Shown here: positions 52,094 to 61,532 of the stretch, one piece after another
How positions within the stretch are numbered: the first letter of the stretch is position 1
How the letters are laid out: each line of letters begins with the position of its first letter
Source: Bartonella sp. M0283
GTDB taxonomy: Bacteria; Pseudomonadota; Alphaproteobacteria; Rhizobiales; Rhizobiaceae
Assembly (NCBI RefSeq): GCF_016100455.1
Contig: NZ_JACFSK010000001.1
Location: forward strand, 1,674,001 to 1,738,000
DNA: 64,000 bases
Direction of reading: 5' to 3'
The notes under the pieces: model-generated
What the model saw: the letters and a program-made list of their open reading frames with translations, nothing else
What the model was told of the DNA's origin: nothing
Databases searched by the model: none
Translations under genes and position numbers: made by a program

Positions 52094-53023
52094 ATGACCA
52101 TTCTTTTATTGGCTGAACATAATAATGTTGCCTTGTCAGAACAGACAGCAAAAGCTTTAACCGCAGCCCATGCTATCGGGGGGGACATTGATATCCTCGT
52201 TTGCGGGAAAAATGCACAAACGGTCGCTGAACAAGCTGCAAAACTCGACAATGTCCATAAAGTTCTTCTGGCTGAAGCCGATTATCTCGAACAACAATTG
52301 GCTGAACCGGTCGCTGCAACAATTGTTGCTGAAAGCAAAGGTTATGATGTCATCATGGCTGCCGCCACGACCAATGGTAAAAATATTATGCCACGGGTCG
52401 CAGCATCTCTCGATGTTATGCAAATTTCCGACATTATAGAGGTTGTCTCGCCCGACACATTCAAACGTCCAATCTATGCCGGCAATGCTATCGAAACCGT
52501 CCAGTCAACGGATGAAAAAAAGGTTATTACGGTGCGTACCGCTTCATTCAAGGCAAAAGCCGGAAATGGTACAGCGCCAATTGAAAAAATTAAACCGGCA
52601 GCAGATCCGTCCCTGTCTCGCTATGTCAGCGAAGAAGTGAAGAAGAGTGGCCGGCCGGAACTCACTTCGGCAAAAATAATTGTTTCGGGTGGCCGTGGCC
52701 TCGGTTCGGAAGAAAATTTCATGTCCATTCTGCTCCCGCTTGCCGATAAACTCGGTGCTGCTGTGGGTGCAAGCCGTGCAGCCGTTGACGCCGGTTATGC
52801 CCCCAATGATTGGCAAGTCGGACAGACCGGAAAAGTTGTTGCACCGGAGCTTTATATCGCGGTTGCCATTTCAGGTGCCATCCAGCACCTTGCAGGCATG
52901 AAAGATTCACGCGTCATCGTAGCAATCAACAAGGATGGAGACGCTCCGATGATGCATATTGCCGACTACGCATTGGTCGGTGATCTTTTCGACATTATTC
53001 CGGAGCTTGAAAAGGCGCTTTGA
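52094..53023 (+). CDS. etfA: Electron transfer flavoprotein alpha subunit
   Basis: Carries the FAD of ETF. The FAD-binding C-terminal domain shows [20 protein letters not shown], then [20 protein letters not shown] and the final [20 protein letters not shown]. Length 309 aa is usual. It is followed almost immediately (one base) by the ETF-quinone oxidoreductase gene. Confidence 0.97.
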   Translation: MTILLLAEHNNVALSEQTAKALTAAHAIGGDIDILVCGKNAQTVAEQAAKLDNVHKVLLAEADYLEQQLAEPVAATIVAESKGYDVIMAAATTNGKNIMPRVAASLDVMQISDIIEVVSPDTFKRPIYAGNAIETVQSTDEKKVITVRTASFKAKAGNGTAPIEKIKPAADPSLSRYVSEEVKKSGRPELTSAKIIVSGGRGLGSEENFMSILLPLADKLGAAVGASRAAVDAGYAPNDWQVGQTGKVVAPELYIAVAISGAIQHLAGMKDSRVIVAINKDGDAPMMHIADYALVGDLFDIIPELEKAL

Positions 53024-53024
53024 A

Positions 53025-54680
53025 ATGAATGAATTACCTCCGCGCGAAAGCATGGAATTTGATGTTGTTATTGTTGGCGCTGGTCCGGCGGGCCTTTCGG
53101 CTGCTATAAGACTGAAACAGATCAATCCTGATCTTTCGGTTGTGATTGTAGAAAAAGGTGTCGAAGTCGGTGCCCACATTCTATCCGGTGCTGTTGTCGA
53201 CCCGATTGGCATTGACACCCTTTTGCCGGATTGGCGCAAAGATCAAAACCATCCTTTCACAACAGAGGTAAAAGAAGACCATATTTTCTTATTGGACGAG
53301 ACGAAAGCCAAGCAGCTTTCCAACCGGATTATGCCGAAAATTCTTTCCAATCATGGAAAATACATCGTCTCTTTGGGAAATGTTTGCCGGTGGCTTGCCA
53401 CAAAAGCGGAAGCGCTTGGCGTAGAAATCTATCCCGGTTTTGCTGCTACGGAAGTTCTTTATAATGAAGACGGGGCTGTTAAAGGCATTGCAACAGGCGA
53501 TATGGGTGTTGAAAAAGACGGCAGTCAAGGCCCCAATTATATGCGGGGCATGGAACTTCTCGGCAAATATGTTCTGATTGGTGAAGGAGCACGTGGGTCA
53601 CTTGCGAAAACTCTCATCAACAAATTCGATCTTGATAAAGGGCGCTCACCCCAGAAATATGGTATAGGCCTAAAAGAATTATGGGAAATCGACCCGTCGA
53701 AACATCACACCGGCCTTGTCCAACATACATTAGGCTGGCCTCTTGATGATGATACGGGTGGCGGTTCTTTCCTTTATCACATGGACAACAACCAGATTGC
53801 TGTGGGGTTCGTTGTTCACCTCAATTATAAAAACCCTTACCTTTCTCCATTTGAAGAATTCCAGCGTTTCAAAACACATCCGGCTATTCGCCCGATATTT
53901 GAAGGTGGAAAACGTATTGCCTATGGAGCCCGTGCTTTGACTGAAGGCGGCTGGCAATCCGTCCCAAAATTGACTTTTCCGGGTGGTGCTTTGATTGGCT
54001 GTTCGGCCGGTTTCATGAATGTCCCCCGCATAAAGGGCTCGCACAATGCGGTTTTATCCGGCGTTTACGCTGCCAACGCAATTGCGAGAGCCATAAAATC
54101 CGGCCGCAGTCATGACGAAATCAGCGAAATTGAAGCTGGCTGGCGCGACAGTGCAATCGGAAAAGATCTTTATCCGGTACGCAACGTAAAGCCTCTGCTA
54201 TCAAAATATGGCACGAAAAAAGGTGTTCGACTGGGCGGCTTTGACATGTGGTGTCAGACACTCTTCCACTTTTCATTTTTCGGTACAATGTCGCATGGTC
54301 TACCGGATTATCTTTCTCTTGAACCGGCAGAAAAACACAAACCTATCAACTATCCGAAACCTGATGGCGTTGTCAGTTTTGACAGGCTTTCGAGCGTTTT
54401 TCTTTCCAATACCAATCATGAAGAGAATGAGCCTTGCCATTTGAAAGTAACCTCGCTTGATGTTCAGGAAAAATCGGAATTGAATATTTATGCCGGTCCC
54501 TCGACTCGCTATTGTCCTGCGGGCGTTTACGAATGGATAGAAAAAGATGGCCGGGAAACCTATGTCATCAATGCGCAAAACTGCGTCCATTGCAAAACGT
54601 GCGACATCAAGGATCCGAACCAGAATATTACCTGGACATGTCCGCAAGGTGGCGAAGGTCCCGTTTACCCGAATATGTGA
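53025..54680 (+). CDS. Electron transfer flavoprotein-ubiquinone oxidoreductase, 551 aa
   Basis: Passes electrons from ETF to ubiquinone at the inner membrane. The FAD-binding motif VIVGAGPAGLSAAIRL is at about 17-32. The C-terminal 4Fe-4S cysteines lie in RYCPAGVYEW, NCVHCKTCDIKDP and WTCPQGGEGP. I use the ATG at 53025, right behind the etfA stop; a longer frame reaching into etfA is not credible. The etfBA/ETF-QO trio forms one operon and links fatty- or amino-acid oxidation to the respiratory chain. Confidence 0.96.
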   Translation: MNELPPRESMEFDVVIVGAGPAGLSAAIRLKQINPDLSVVIVEKGVEVGAHILSGAVVDPIGIDTLLPDWRKDQNHPFTTEVKEDHIFLLDETKAKQLSNRIMPKILSNHGKYIVSLGNVCRWLATKAEALGVEIYPGFAATEVLYNEDGAVKGIATGDMGVEKDGSQGPNYMRGMELLGKYVLIGEGARGSLAKTLINKFDLDKGRSPQKYGIGLKELWEIDPSKHHTGLVQHTLGWPLDDDTGGGSFLYHMDNNQIAVGFVVHLNYKNPYLSPFEEFQRFKTHPAIRPIFEGGKRIAYGARALTEGGWQSVPKLTFPGGALIGCSAGFMNVPRIKGSHNAVLSGVYAANAIARAIKSGRSHDEISEIEAGWRDSAIGKDLYPVRNVKPLLSKYGTKKGVRLGGFDMWCQTLFHFSFFGTMSHGLPDYLSLEPAEKHKPINYPKPDGVVSFDRLSSVFLSNTNHEENEPCHLKVTSLDVQEKSELNIYAGPSTRYCPAGVYEWIEKDGRETYVINAQNCVHCKTCDIKDPNQNITWTCPQGGEGPVYPNM

Positions 54681-55099
54681 TTTTGTTTCCCGATAAGGGG
54701 TTAAATAATTTGGCGGAACATTTGTCCTTCGAGCTGACAAAACCGGAGAGAGCACCTCATTGAGTAATTTTTTATGAATAACAGCAGGCAAAATAACTCA
54801 ACGGTTGCTTTCTGCTGAATAAAAAACCTGAACAGTTATTTCCTTGAATATCATTATAAACAAAAGCGAAAATTGAACGAATTTATTTGATGTCGAGGGC
54901 AACATTTTGCAACCGGTTTTAAAAAGAGCGCTTGCTTTACACAAAAACCACAGCGAAATTTGTATAAATTTTACAAAATAAAGTCTTCAGCAATGAAATT
55001 GCCGATATATGAAGCGAAGCAGTCGTTTTTGGCGGGGCTTCAAACATAAATTTCCACGTTGAACTGATTGCCCTTTTGACGGAAGAAAGTTTGCAAAAA
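54681..55099. other. 419-bp gap between convergent genes, no gene seen
   Basis: Short frames only. An imperfect hairpin around the repeated AGCAG/CTGCT bases (54780-54825) precedes an A-rich run. No clear terminator or RNA gene is recognised. Confidence 0.4.
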
Positions 55100-55801
55100 T
55101 CAGATCTTTTCCAAAACTCTCTCACACCAGAGATTGAAAATTTTTTCAGCTTTTGTTCTCAAATCCCCTTGGTATTTTTTTGCATCATTGCGAAGATCAA
55201 CCGGATCAATTCCGGCTTGGTTAAGCTCTGAGGCATGGCCCACCAACCAATGTCCAAAATAATCAAGATCCGCTTCAAGATGAAATTGTAACGCCAAAAT
55301 ATTTTCGTAAGAAAATGCCTGATTAGGACAAATACCGGTTTCTGCCAAACGCTTCGCCCCTTCCGGAATTTCGAACTCATCACCATGCCAATGAAGAACC
55401 GGCGTTGTGCCGATCAATTCAAGCGGACTTTTCTGCCCCTCATCGGTTAATTGCAAGCTCGAAAACCCGATTTCTTTTTTACCCATCGGTTGTACTTTTG
55501 CGCCAAGAACGCTTGCAATCAATTGCGCACCTAAACACACGCCGATCATCGGTTTTTTGATTTTCAAAGATTTTTCGATGAGCTTCAATTCCTGATTGAT
55601 AAAGGGATAATGTTCACCATCATAAACGCCGATAGGCCCGCCCAGAATAATGACGATATCTGCTTCATTCACCGGAAACAAAGATATGTCATCGTGCGTT
55701 GCATCAAGTTTTTTCAGTTCATATCCACGTTGGCCAAGAACATTCCCGATCAAACCGGCATTTTCAAATTCGAGATGTTGTAAAACAAGCGCTGTTTTCA
55801 T
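55100..55801 (-). CDS. Class I glutamine amidotransferase-like protein, 233 aa
   Basis: A GMP-synthase-like GATase domain without a synthetase partner. The oxyanion turn IILGGPIGVYD, nucleophile GVCLGAQLIASVLGA and the His/Glu pair in LALQFHLEAD are all present. Stand-alone proteins of this type include gamma-glutamyl-hydrolase and amidotransferase activities toward polyamines or unknown amines. Substrate unknown. It has no operon partner on its strand; it is convergent with the ETF operon. Confidence 0.88.
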   Translation of the reverse strand: MKTALVLQHLEFENAGLIGNVLGQRGYELKKLDATHDDISLFPVNEADIVIILGGPIGVYDGEHYPFINQELKLIEKSLKIKKPMIGVCLGAQLIASVLGAKVQPMGKKEIGFSSLQLTDEGQKSPLELIGTTPVLHWHGDEFEIPEGAKRLAETGICPNQAFSYENILALQFHLEADLDYFGHWLVGHASELNQAGIDPVDLRNDAKKYQGDLRTKAEKIFNLWCERVLEKI

Positions 55802-56339
55802 TTTATTCTCCGGTAGAACATTATCGGGCTTTTTTGATTATGAAAAATATTAAATAACGAGTGTCAATTATATAAAAGAGCTATCTTCTGCCAACTTAAA
55901 AATATTTTTTTGAGAAAAATTTCCGGTCTCTCTTATCCGTTTCTTAATCTTAAAGTTTAGTCCACTTCCAGGAACCGGATTATTGATATTTCATTTTATC
56001 GCTGCACCTGTTTACCCCCGGATTTGTAGAAATTATCTCGCCATAAATTTCATTGATTGAAAACGGCTTTATTTTTATTGTCCGGTAAAAATTTTACCCT
56101 TAACTTTGGAAAAGACGCCTGTTGTAACTGAAGGTTACAAAAAGCTTCCGCGGCCTTAAAAAAGTGAACTATTCAGCTTTCAAGTTTGAATTTCGAATGC
56201 TGGCGAGGGCTTTGTAACCGCATTTTTATGAGCTTTTCGGGCAAAGATAAGTTTTGTTACTAAAGCAAAACACAAACACAACAGCCCTAACTTTTTCGCG
56301 CTCTAAAATTCAGACTATCTTTTAGTTTGGAGTGCAAAT
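55802..56339. other. 538-bp intergenic region upstream of the aminotransferase
   Basis: No gene seen. The region separates the divergent GATase and aminotransferase genes and contains a 19-bp dyad at 56122-56140 plus a further TTGTAAC half-site at 56212-56218. The length suggests a regulated promoter. Confidence 0.45.
56122..56140. promoter_or_regulatory. Dyad TTGTAAC-N5-GTTACAA upstream of the aminotransferase
   Basis: Seven-base arms (56122-56128 and 56134-56140) are perfect complements. An extra TTGTAAC lies at 56212-56218. GTTACA is part of the known E. coli RstA recognition element, and an RstA-like regulator is encoded at 61533-62261, so it is a candidate binding site. Such short dyads also arise by chance. 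Confidence 0.3.
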
Positions 56340-57752
56340 ATGGCAAAACCAGAAAAAATGACAAATTCTGATGCCAAGGCTTTCGAGTCTCGGCTGCTCG
56401 CCGATGAAGCAAAATATTGCTCCTTCGGTGATACTGTCCACTACGTAAATCCGCCAAAAGTATTTGCCGGTTGTGAAGGCTCCTATATGTATGATCTCGA
56501 AGGTGTCCCTTACCTTGATCTGCAAATGTGGTATTCCGCCTGTAACTTTGGCTACGCAAATCCCCGCCTTGATAATGTTCTGAAAAAGCAGATCGACACT
56601 TTACCGCAGGTTGCCAGCCAATATTTGCATCCGACAAAAATCGAATTGGCCAAAATCATTGCCGAGGATATGAAGAAGAAATTCGGCCTTGATGGACGAA
56701 TCCATTTCAATGTTGGCGGCTCGCAATGTATTGAAGATTCTCTGAAAGTCGTTCGTAATGCCAAGGCCGGAAAGAGCCTGATGTTTGCCTTTCAAGGTGG
56801 CTATCATGGCCGCACATTGGGTGCTTCTTCTATCACATCAAGCTATCGCTATCGCCGCCGTTACGGGCATTTTGGCGAACGCGCCATGTTCCTGCCCTTC
56901 CCTTATCCGTTCCGTCGTCCTAAAGGAATGACTGTTGAAGAATATGGCGAACATTGCGTCAACGAATTCGCCCGCCTGTTTGAAACAGAATATAACGGCG
57001 TATGGGATCCAAAAGCTAACGAAACCGAATACGCTGCCTTCTATATCGAACCTCTTCAGGGCACTGGCGGTTACGTTATTCCGCCGAGAAACTTCTTTAA
57101 AGGCATCAAGAAGGTTCTCGACGAGCATGGCATTCTTCTTGTGGTCGACGAAATCCAGATGGGATTTTATCGCACAGGCAAATTATGGTCGATTGAACAT
57201 TTCGGCGTTACCCCTGATGTTCTTGTTTTCGCCAAATCGCTCACCAATGGTCTTAATCCTTTGGGTGGTCTTTGGGCACGCGAAGAATTGATCAATCCGA
57301 AAATGTTCCCTCCGGGGTCAACCCATTCAACATTCGCTTCGAATCCGCTCGGAACTGCGCTCGGCGTTGAAGTTTTCCATATGCTTGGTGAAACCGATTA
57401 CGAAACCATGGTTATGGAAAAGGGCAAACATTTTCTGGAAGGATTGCAAGATCTTCAGAAACGTCATCCGGAAATTGGTGATGTTGACGGTTTGGGTTTG
57501 GCCTTGCGTGCCGAAATTTGCACCGAAGATGGCTTCACCCCAAACAAAGCGCTTCTTGACCGCATGGTTGACATCGGCCTTTCGGGCGATCTTGACTGGC
57601 AGGGCAAAAAAACCGGACTAGTTCTCGATGTTGGCGGCTATTATAAAAACGTCATCACCCTTGCACCGTCGCTTCTCATCACAACAGAAGAAATCGACAA
57701 AGCAATTTCACTGCTTGATCAATTGATTACGCGTGCAAAGAAGGAACAATAA
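56340..57752 (+). CDS. Class III pyridoxal-phosphate aminotransferase, 470 aa
   Basis: An aminotransferase of the aspartate-aminotransferase-family/omega-amino type. Landmarks are GGYHGRTLGA, YIEPLQGTGGYVIPP, the cofactor Asp in LLVVDEIQMGFYRTGK and the Schiff-base lysine in FAKSLTNGLNPLGG near residue 299. The class acts on omega-amino acids, diamines or glutamate semialdehyde-type substrates; I cannot assign one. It starts the unusual gene group at the right end of the window. It is separated from the following gene by 223 bases containing two hairpins. Confidence 0.9.
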   Translation: MAKPEKMTNSDAKAFESRLLADEAKYCSFGDTVHYVNPPKVFAGCEGSYMYDLEGVPYLDLQMWYSACNFGYANPRLDNVLKKQIDTLPQVASQYLHPTKIELAKIIAEDMKKKFGLDGRIHFNVGGSQCIEDSLKVVRNAKAGKSLMFAFQGGYHGRTLGASSITSSYRYRRRYGHFGERAMFLPFPYPFRRPKGMTVEEYGEHCVNEFARLFETEYNGVWDPKANETEYAAFYIEPLQGTGGYVIPPRNFFKGIKKVLDEHGILLVVDEIQMGFYRTGKLWSIEHFGVTPDVLVFAKSLTNGLNPLGGLWAREELINPKMFPPGSTHSTFASNPLGTALGVEVFHMLGETDYETMVMEKGKHFLEGLQDLQKRHPEIGDVDGLGLALRAEICTEDGFTPNKALLDRMVDIGLSGDLDWQGKKTGLVLDVGGYYKNVITLAPSLLITTEEIDKAISLLDQLITRAKKEQ

Positions 57753-57763
57753 AATTGATGCCG

Positions 57764-57825
57764 GACCGGATTTCAATTCCGGTCTGGAAAACCTTTTGTG
57801 TGAAGGGGAAACGCTTCCCCTTCAC
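57764..57825 (+). other. Two tandem hairpins between the aminotransferase and GNAT genes
   Basis: The first stem is GACCGGA (57764-57770) with its complement at 57778-57784. The second is an 11-bp perfect stem at 57800-57810 with 57815-57825 and a 4-nt loop. Neither has a U-run, so attenuation, processing or mRNA stabilisation is as likely as termination. Confidence 0.5.
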
Positions 57826-57975
57826 GTCATTTGGTGAAATACTTGCTTCGCATTTTTTTTGAAATTCCAGGCTTTTTATAAAGCGTGGTGACGACCAGTT
57901 CCGTACGAAGTGAAAACGCGTAAGCGAATTTCTATCCGCTTCTTTCAAAACATTTGATGGACAAACCGGCGAAAT

Positions 57976-59073
57976 ATGGACAATCGAAAAGAGACAGACA
58001 ATGCCATTAAAGCTTGGTCAAACAAGCTTGAACCCGATTATCTTTTAAGCGATTTTCTGCGCCACCCGCCTGTTGATTTCAAAGCCGATATTTCCGAGGT
58101 CGGACTTCCGGTTTTTGCAGCTCTCTTTGATCTCACCACAACAATGGATAATGAAGATCAGAAGCGTTTAAAAAAAATACCTTTCTATAAATTCTGGTCA
58201 CGGCTGTTAAAATATAAGACATTGTTTGTCGGCACAACTGTATCGGAATTTTCGCCGCTGCCCACACCTTTTAATGCAGAAAAGGCCGCGCTTTTTTTGA
58301 AAGAAAAAGAAGGCAAAAATTATCCGCTTGTCATTGTCAAAGATTTGCCCTCCCCTTCGCCTTTAATATCTGATGAAGACGCCAAAAAAACTGCGGATTT
58401 TCTTGCACAATTGGAACAGGCGGGCTTCATTTCTGTTGCTGGACAAGCTCTTGCCTATGTGCCGGTCGATTATTCATCACGGGATGATTTTCTTTGCCGT
58501 TTTTCGAAAAATCGCCGCAAGGATTTTCGTCGGAAATTGCGTGCGATGGAAAATCTGGAGATTGAGGTTTTAACCGCCAACTCGCCTTATCTTCAAAGTG
58601 ACGAGGTGATAAAACACTTCTACCGGCTTTATTTACAGGTCTTTCAACAGAGCGAAATCCATTTCGATCTTTTGAGCGAAGAGTTTTTTTACGATTTGTT
58701 ACATACGGACGACGAAAGCCTGCGGGTTATTGTCTATAAAAAAAGTGGCAAGCTCATCGGTTACAATATCTGTTTTGCCTATAAAGACATGCTTGTCGAT
58801 AAATATATCGGCTTCGATTACCCGCTTGCAACCGACAATAATCTCTATTTCATAAGCTGGTTTTTCAATCTTGAATATGCCCGCCTCAACGGTTTCAAAT
58901 ATTATGTTGCAGGTTGGACCGATCCTGAAATCAAAGCCTATCTTGGCGCAAAATTCGTTTATACACGCCATGCTGTCTATATTCGCAATCCTTTATTGCG
59001 AGCGATATTGAAACACTTCCGGCATCATTTCGAAAGTGATGCCCATCTTGAACTTCAAGGAGACCAAAACTGA
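57976..59073 (+). CDS. GNAT-fold protein, FemAB/CelD-like, 365 aa
   Basis: The middle (about residues 165-185) carries SKNRRKDFRRKLRAME, the basic helix typical of CelD/BcsL- and FemAB-like acyl- or aminoacyl-transferases. The C-terminal half follows the GNAT fold with GKLIGYNICF and a YIGFDYPLATDNNLYFISW stretch, followed by GAKFVYTRHAVYIR. Such proteins transfer an acyl or aminoacyl group to an amine. Acceptor unknown. Its stop shares one base with the ATG of the next gene (TGATG), so the two products should be made together. Confidence 0.75.
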   Translation: MDNRKETDNAIKAWSNKLEPDYLLSDFLRHPPVDFKADISEVGLPVFAALFDLTTTMDNEDQKRLKKIPFYKFWSRLLKYKTLFVGTTVSEFSPLPTPFNAEKAALFLKEKEGKNYPLVIVKDLPSPSPLISDEDAKKTADFLAQLEQAGFISVAGQALAYVPVDYSSRDDFLCRFSKNRRKDFRRKLRAMENLEIEVLTANSPYLQSDEVIKHFYRLYLQVFQQSEIHFDLLSEEFFYDLLHTDDESLRVIVYKKSGKLIGYNICFAYKDMLVDKYIGFDYPLATDNNLYFISWFFNLEYARLNGFKYYVAGWTDPEIKAYLGAKFVYTRHAVYIRNPLLRAILKHFRHHFESDAHLELQGDQN

Positions 59074-59948
59074 TGAAAAATCCGGTTATCCTCGATTTTG
59101 ACAATAGTGTGGGAACATTCGACAGTTCCATCAATATCGATTTAAGTGGATGGCAAGACCGTATCCGTTACGCCACGACTTTTGCCAATTTTCATAAGCT
59201 GGAACTGGAGCTTGAAAATCAGATGCCGGAAACTTATGGACCGGTTTTTCTTGGAAGTGGCGATTATCACCATGTCAGCCAATTATTGATAAAACATTGT
59301 CACAAACATTTAAAACAAGAACCTTTAACGCTCATTGTGATTGATAACCATCCAGACAATATGCGTTATCCTTTCGGCATCCATTGTGGTTCATGGATCA
59401 GTCATGCTGCGTCATTGCCGTTCGTCGACCATGTTCACGTCGTCGGCATTACCTCCGGCGATATCGGGGTGAAACATGCCGTCGAAAACCGCTTGAAACC
59501 GCTTATGTCCAACAAATTGACATATTGGTCGACAAAAGTGGATGTGAGCTGGGCAAATATTCTGGGCTTGAAAAATGCTTTTCAGACATTTGCCAATGTC
59601 GATGACATGATGTCGGCCTTTATCAGCAGCATTTATAAGGAAAATCTTCCCATCTATCTGTCAATTGACAAGGATGCACTCTCGCCGCAATTTATCCATA
59701 CAAATTGGGATCAGGGCGAGATGGAACCGCGGCATTTGACCGATCTTATCACCAATATCGGTTCCCGGCTCGAAGCCTGTGATATTACCGGAGAGGTTTC
59801 CAATTACACTTATCACAGTTTCTGGAAAAGTCTTTTAAGTAAACTTGACGGGCAGACAACCGTTTCCAACGAATTGGTTACAAAGTGGCAAAAAGAACAG
59901 CATGAGTTGAATAGCAAGCTCATCGAAACGCTTTCCGCTTATCTTTAA
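59073..59948 (+). CDS. Diverged arginase/ureohydrolase-fold protein, 291 aa
   Basis: Metal-site elements of the arginase-agmatinase superfamily are recognisable. VFLGSGDYHHVS (about 58-69) stands where GGDHS occurs, IVIDNHPDN (about 88-96) where DAHxD occurs, and LSIDKDALSP (about 196-205) where SxDxDxxDP occurs. CDITGEVSNY near the end matches the glutamate-bearing end motif. The loops between are unlike known arginases and agmatinases, and the last Asp of the third motif is Ser. Catalytic metals could still bind; substrate unknown. It is coupled to the GNAT-fold gene. Confidence 0.7.
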   Translation: MKNPVILDFDNSVGTFDSSINIDLSGWQDRIRYATTFANFHKLELELENQMPETYGPVFLGSGDYHHVSQLLIKHCHKHLKQEPLTLIVIDNHPDNMRYPFGIHCGSWISHAASLPFVDHVHVVGITSGDIGVKHAVENRLKPLMSNKLTYWSTKVDVSWANILGLKNAFQTFANVDDMMSAFISSIYKENLPIYLSIDKDALSPQFIHTNWDQGEMEPRHLTDLITNIGSRLEACDITGEVSNYTYHSFWKSLLSKLDGQTTVSNELVTKWQKEQHELNSKLIETLSAYL

Positions 59949-59992
59949 CAAGCCTATTTTTCAGGAAAGCGCGTATTTTTCAAGCGCTCTCC

Positions 59993-61342
59993 CTAAAGCC
60001 CGAAGCGCATGACAAAACGTGCGCCTCCCAAGCGGCTTGAAAGGACAAAAGCTGAACCATGGTGGAGCTCTGCAATAGCACGCACGAAAGAAAGGCCGAC
60101 CCCATATCCCTCATGTGAGCCGGATTTATCATTATCAAGCCGGAAAAAAGGCGAGAATATTTCTTCTCTGACGCTTTCCGCCACCCCCGGCCCATCATCA
60201 TCGAATTCGAAAATCAGCGCATCATCCTGTTTATAAACATGGATATAAACCTTTGAACGGGCATATTTGAAAGCGTTCAGAATGATATTGCGAAACGCCA
60301 TTGCAGCCAATTTAGGGTCAATAAAACTATCCACATTGGCAATATTATAGCTGACTTCGAATCCTTTCGGCTTCAACAATGACAGATCATCAATGATGTT
60401 TTCTGCCCAGCGCTTGATATGGACATTTTCAAGCTTTGTCGGCATGTTTTTGTTGTTCATGCGGAAATAATCGAGCGATATTTTTATCAATTGCTCAAGC
60501 TCGTCGATATCCTTGTCAATTCCAGCATAAAGCTTCTTTTTTTCTTCCGGATCGGAATCTTCCAACATGCTCAAACCAAAGCGCAATCGGGCGAGAGGTG
60601 TGCGGAATTCATGCGCCATAGCATGCATCATGGTACGGCTATGACCGACGAGAAGCTCAAGACGGGTTGCCATATCATTGATAACATGGCCGATCATTTT
60701 TAACGGTTCGCTGCGAATTTTCGGAACACGTGCCGTCAAATTCCCTTCGCCCAATGCGTTGGCTGTCAATCTGATGGCTCGCGCTTCACGCCACAATGTG
60801 GAAAAAGCAAAATATAAAATAGCAAAAAACAGCAGAGCGTTGACGATTGTGAGCAATGCCAGAAGGATGAAAATTGCGCTGGCATTGGCATCATTAATGT
60901 CGGTCGTAATGAGTGGCCCCAGTTTCAGATAGCCGCCTGAATTGAGTTTTGCATAGATATGATCATCTTCATCATCATAAGCGAGGTCATAGGATTTCAA
61001 TTGCTCTTTCACATCATCCGAAAAATGGTCGGGCTTTTCGATATAAGCGAGGCGAAAATGAAAATGCGGTTGCAATTCTTGCAGCACATCAGATGGCTTT
61101 TTCAACGGCTCGTTCGCAATTGCCTGATCAATCATGTAGACGGTGCCCTGATGGGCATCGCGTTCAATATCCGCGTCGTCAATAATGCCGGTCCAGTTGG
61201 CAGGCAAAGCAAGAAACAATTGCAATGTTCCGTAAGCAACGCCACCTTGCAAGAAGAACAAAATGATAAGCACACTGATCGAGCGTAAAATAACCATGCG
61301 GCGACGGCTTTTCTGTAATCCATCGTGTTCTTCGTTCGTCAT
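59993..61342 (-). CDS. RstB-like sensor histidine kinase, 449 aa
   Basis: A membrane sensor: transmembrane helices at about 17-41 and 156-182 flank a periplasmic sensing domain of about 115 residues. A HAMP segment follows, then the phosphoacceptor helix HAMAHEFRTPLARLRF with His244. The ATPase domain carries NIILNAFKYA (N box), FEFDDDGPGV (G1) and GYGVGLSFVRAI (G2). It is closest in pattern to RstB/EnvZ-type kinases. The matching regulator gene lies upstream on the same strand with a 190-base gap. It is convergent with the arginase-fold gene. The signal is unknown. Confidence 0.92.
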   Translation of the reverse strand: MTNEEHDGLQKSRRRMVILRSISVLIILFFLQGGVAYGTLQLFLALPANWTGIIDDADIERDAHQGTVYMIDQAIANEPLKKPSDVLQELQPHFHFRLAYIEKPDHFSDDVKEQLKSYDLAYDDEDDHIYAKLNSGGYLKLGPLITTDINDANASAIFILLALLTIVNALLFFAILYFAFSTLWREARAIRLTANALGEGNLTARVPKIRSEPLKMIGHVINDMATRLELLVGHSRTMMHAMAHEFRTPLARLRFGLSMLEDSDPEEKKKLYAGIDKDIDELEQLIKISLDYFRMNNKNMPTKLENVHIKRWAENIIDDLSLLKPKGFEVSYNIANVDSFIDPKLAAMAFRNIILNAFKYARSKVYIHVYKQDDALIFEFDDDGPGVAESVREEIFSPFFRLDNDKSGSHEGYGVGLSFVRAIAELHHGSAFVLSSRLGGARFVMRFGL

Positions 61343-61532
61343 AGCATTTCACCAATCACTGCCGCCATTCGCATGTTTCTCGTAATTCGGCTTATCTTTC
61401 CCGAAGATTATAGCCCGATTATCCGCTTTTTATATCATTGGCAGATTTTATGCCATTTTGTCAGCAGCTTCATACTAGCAAATTTACGCGGGGTCCGCTC
61501 CTCATTCCTGCCTATTGCTTCAGCCTATTTTC

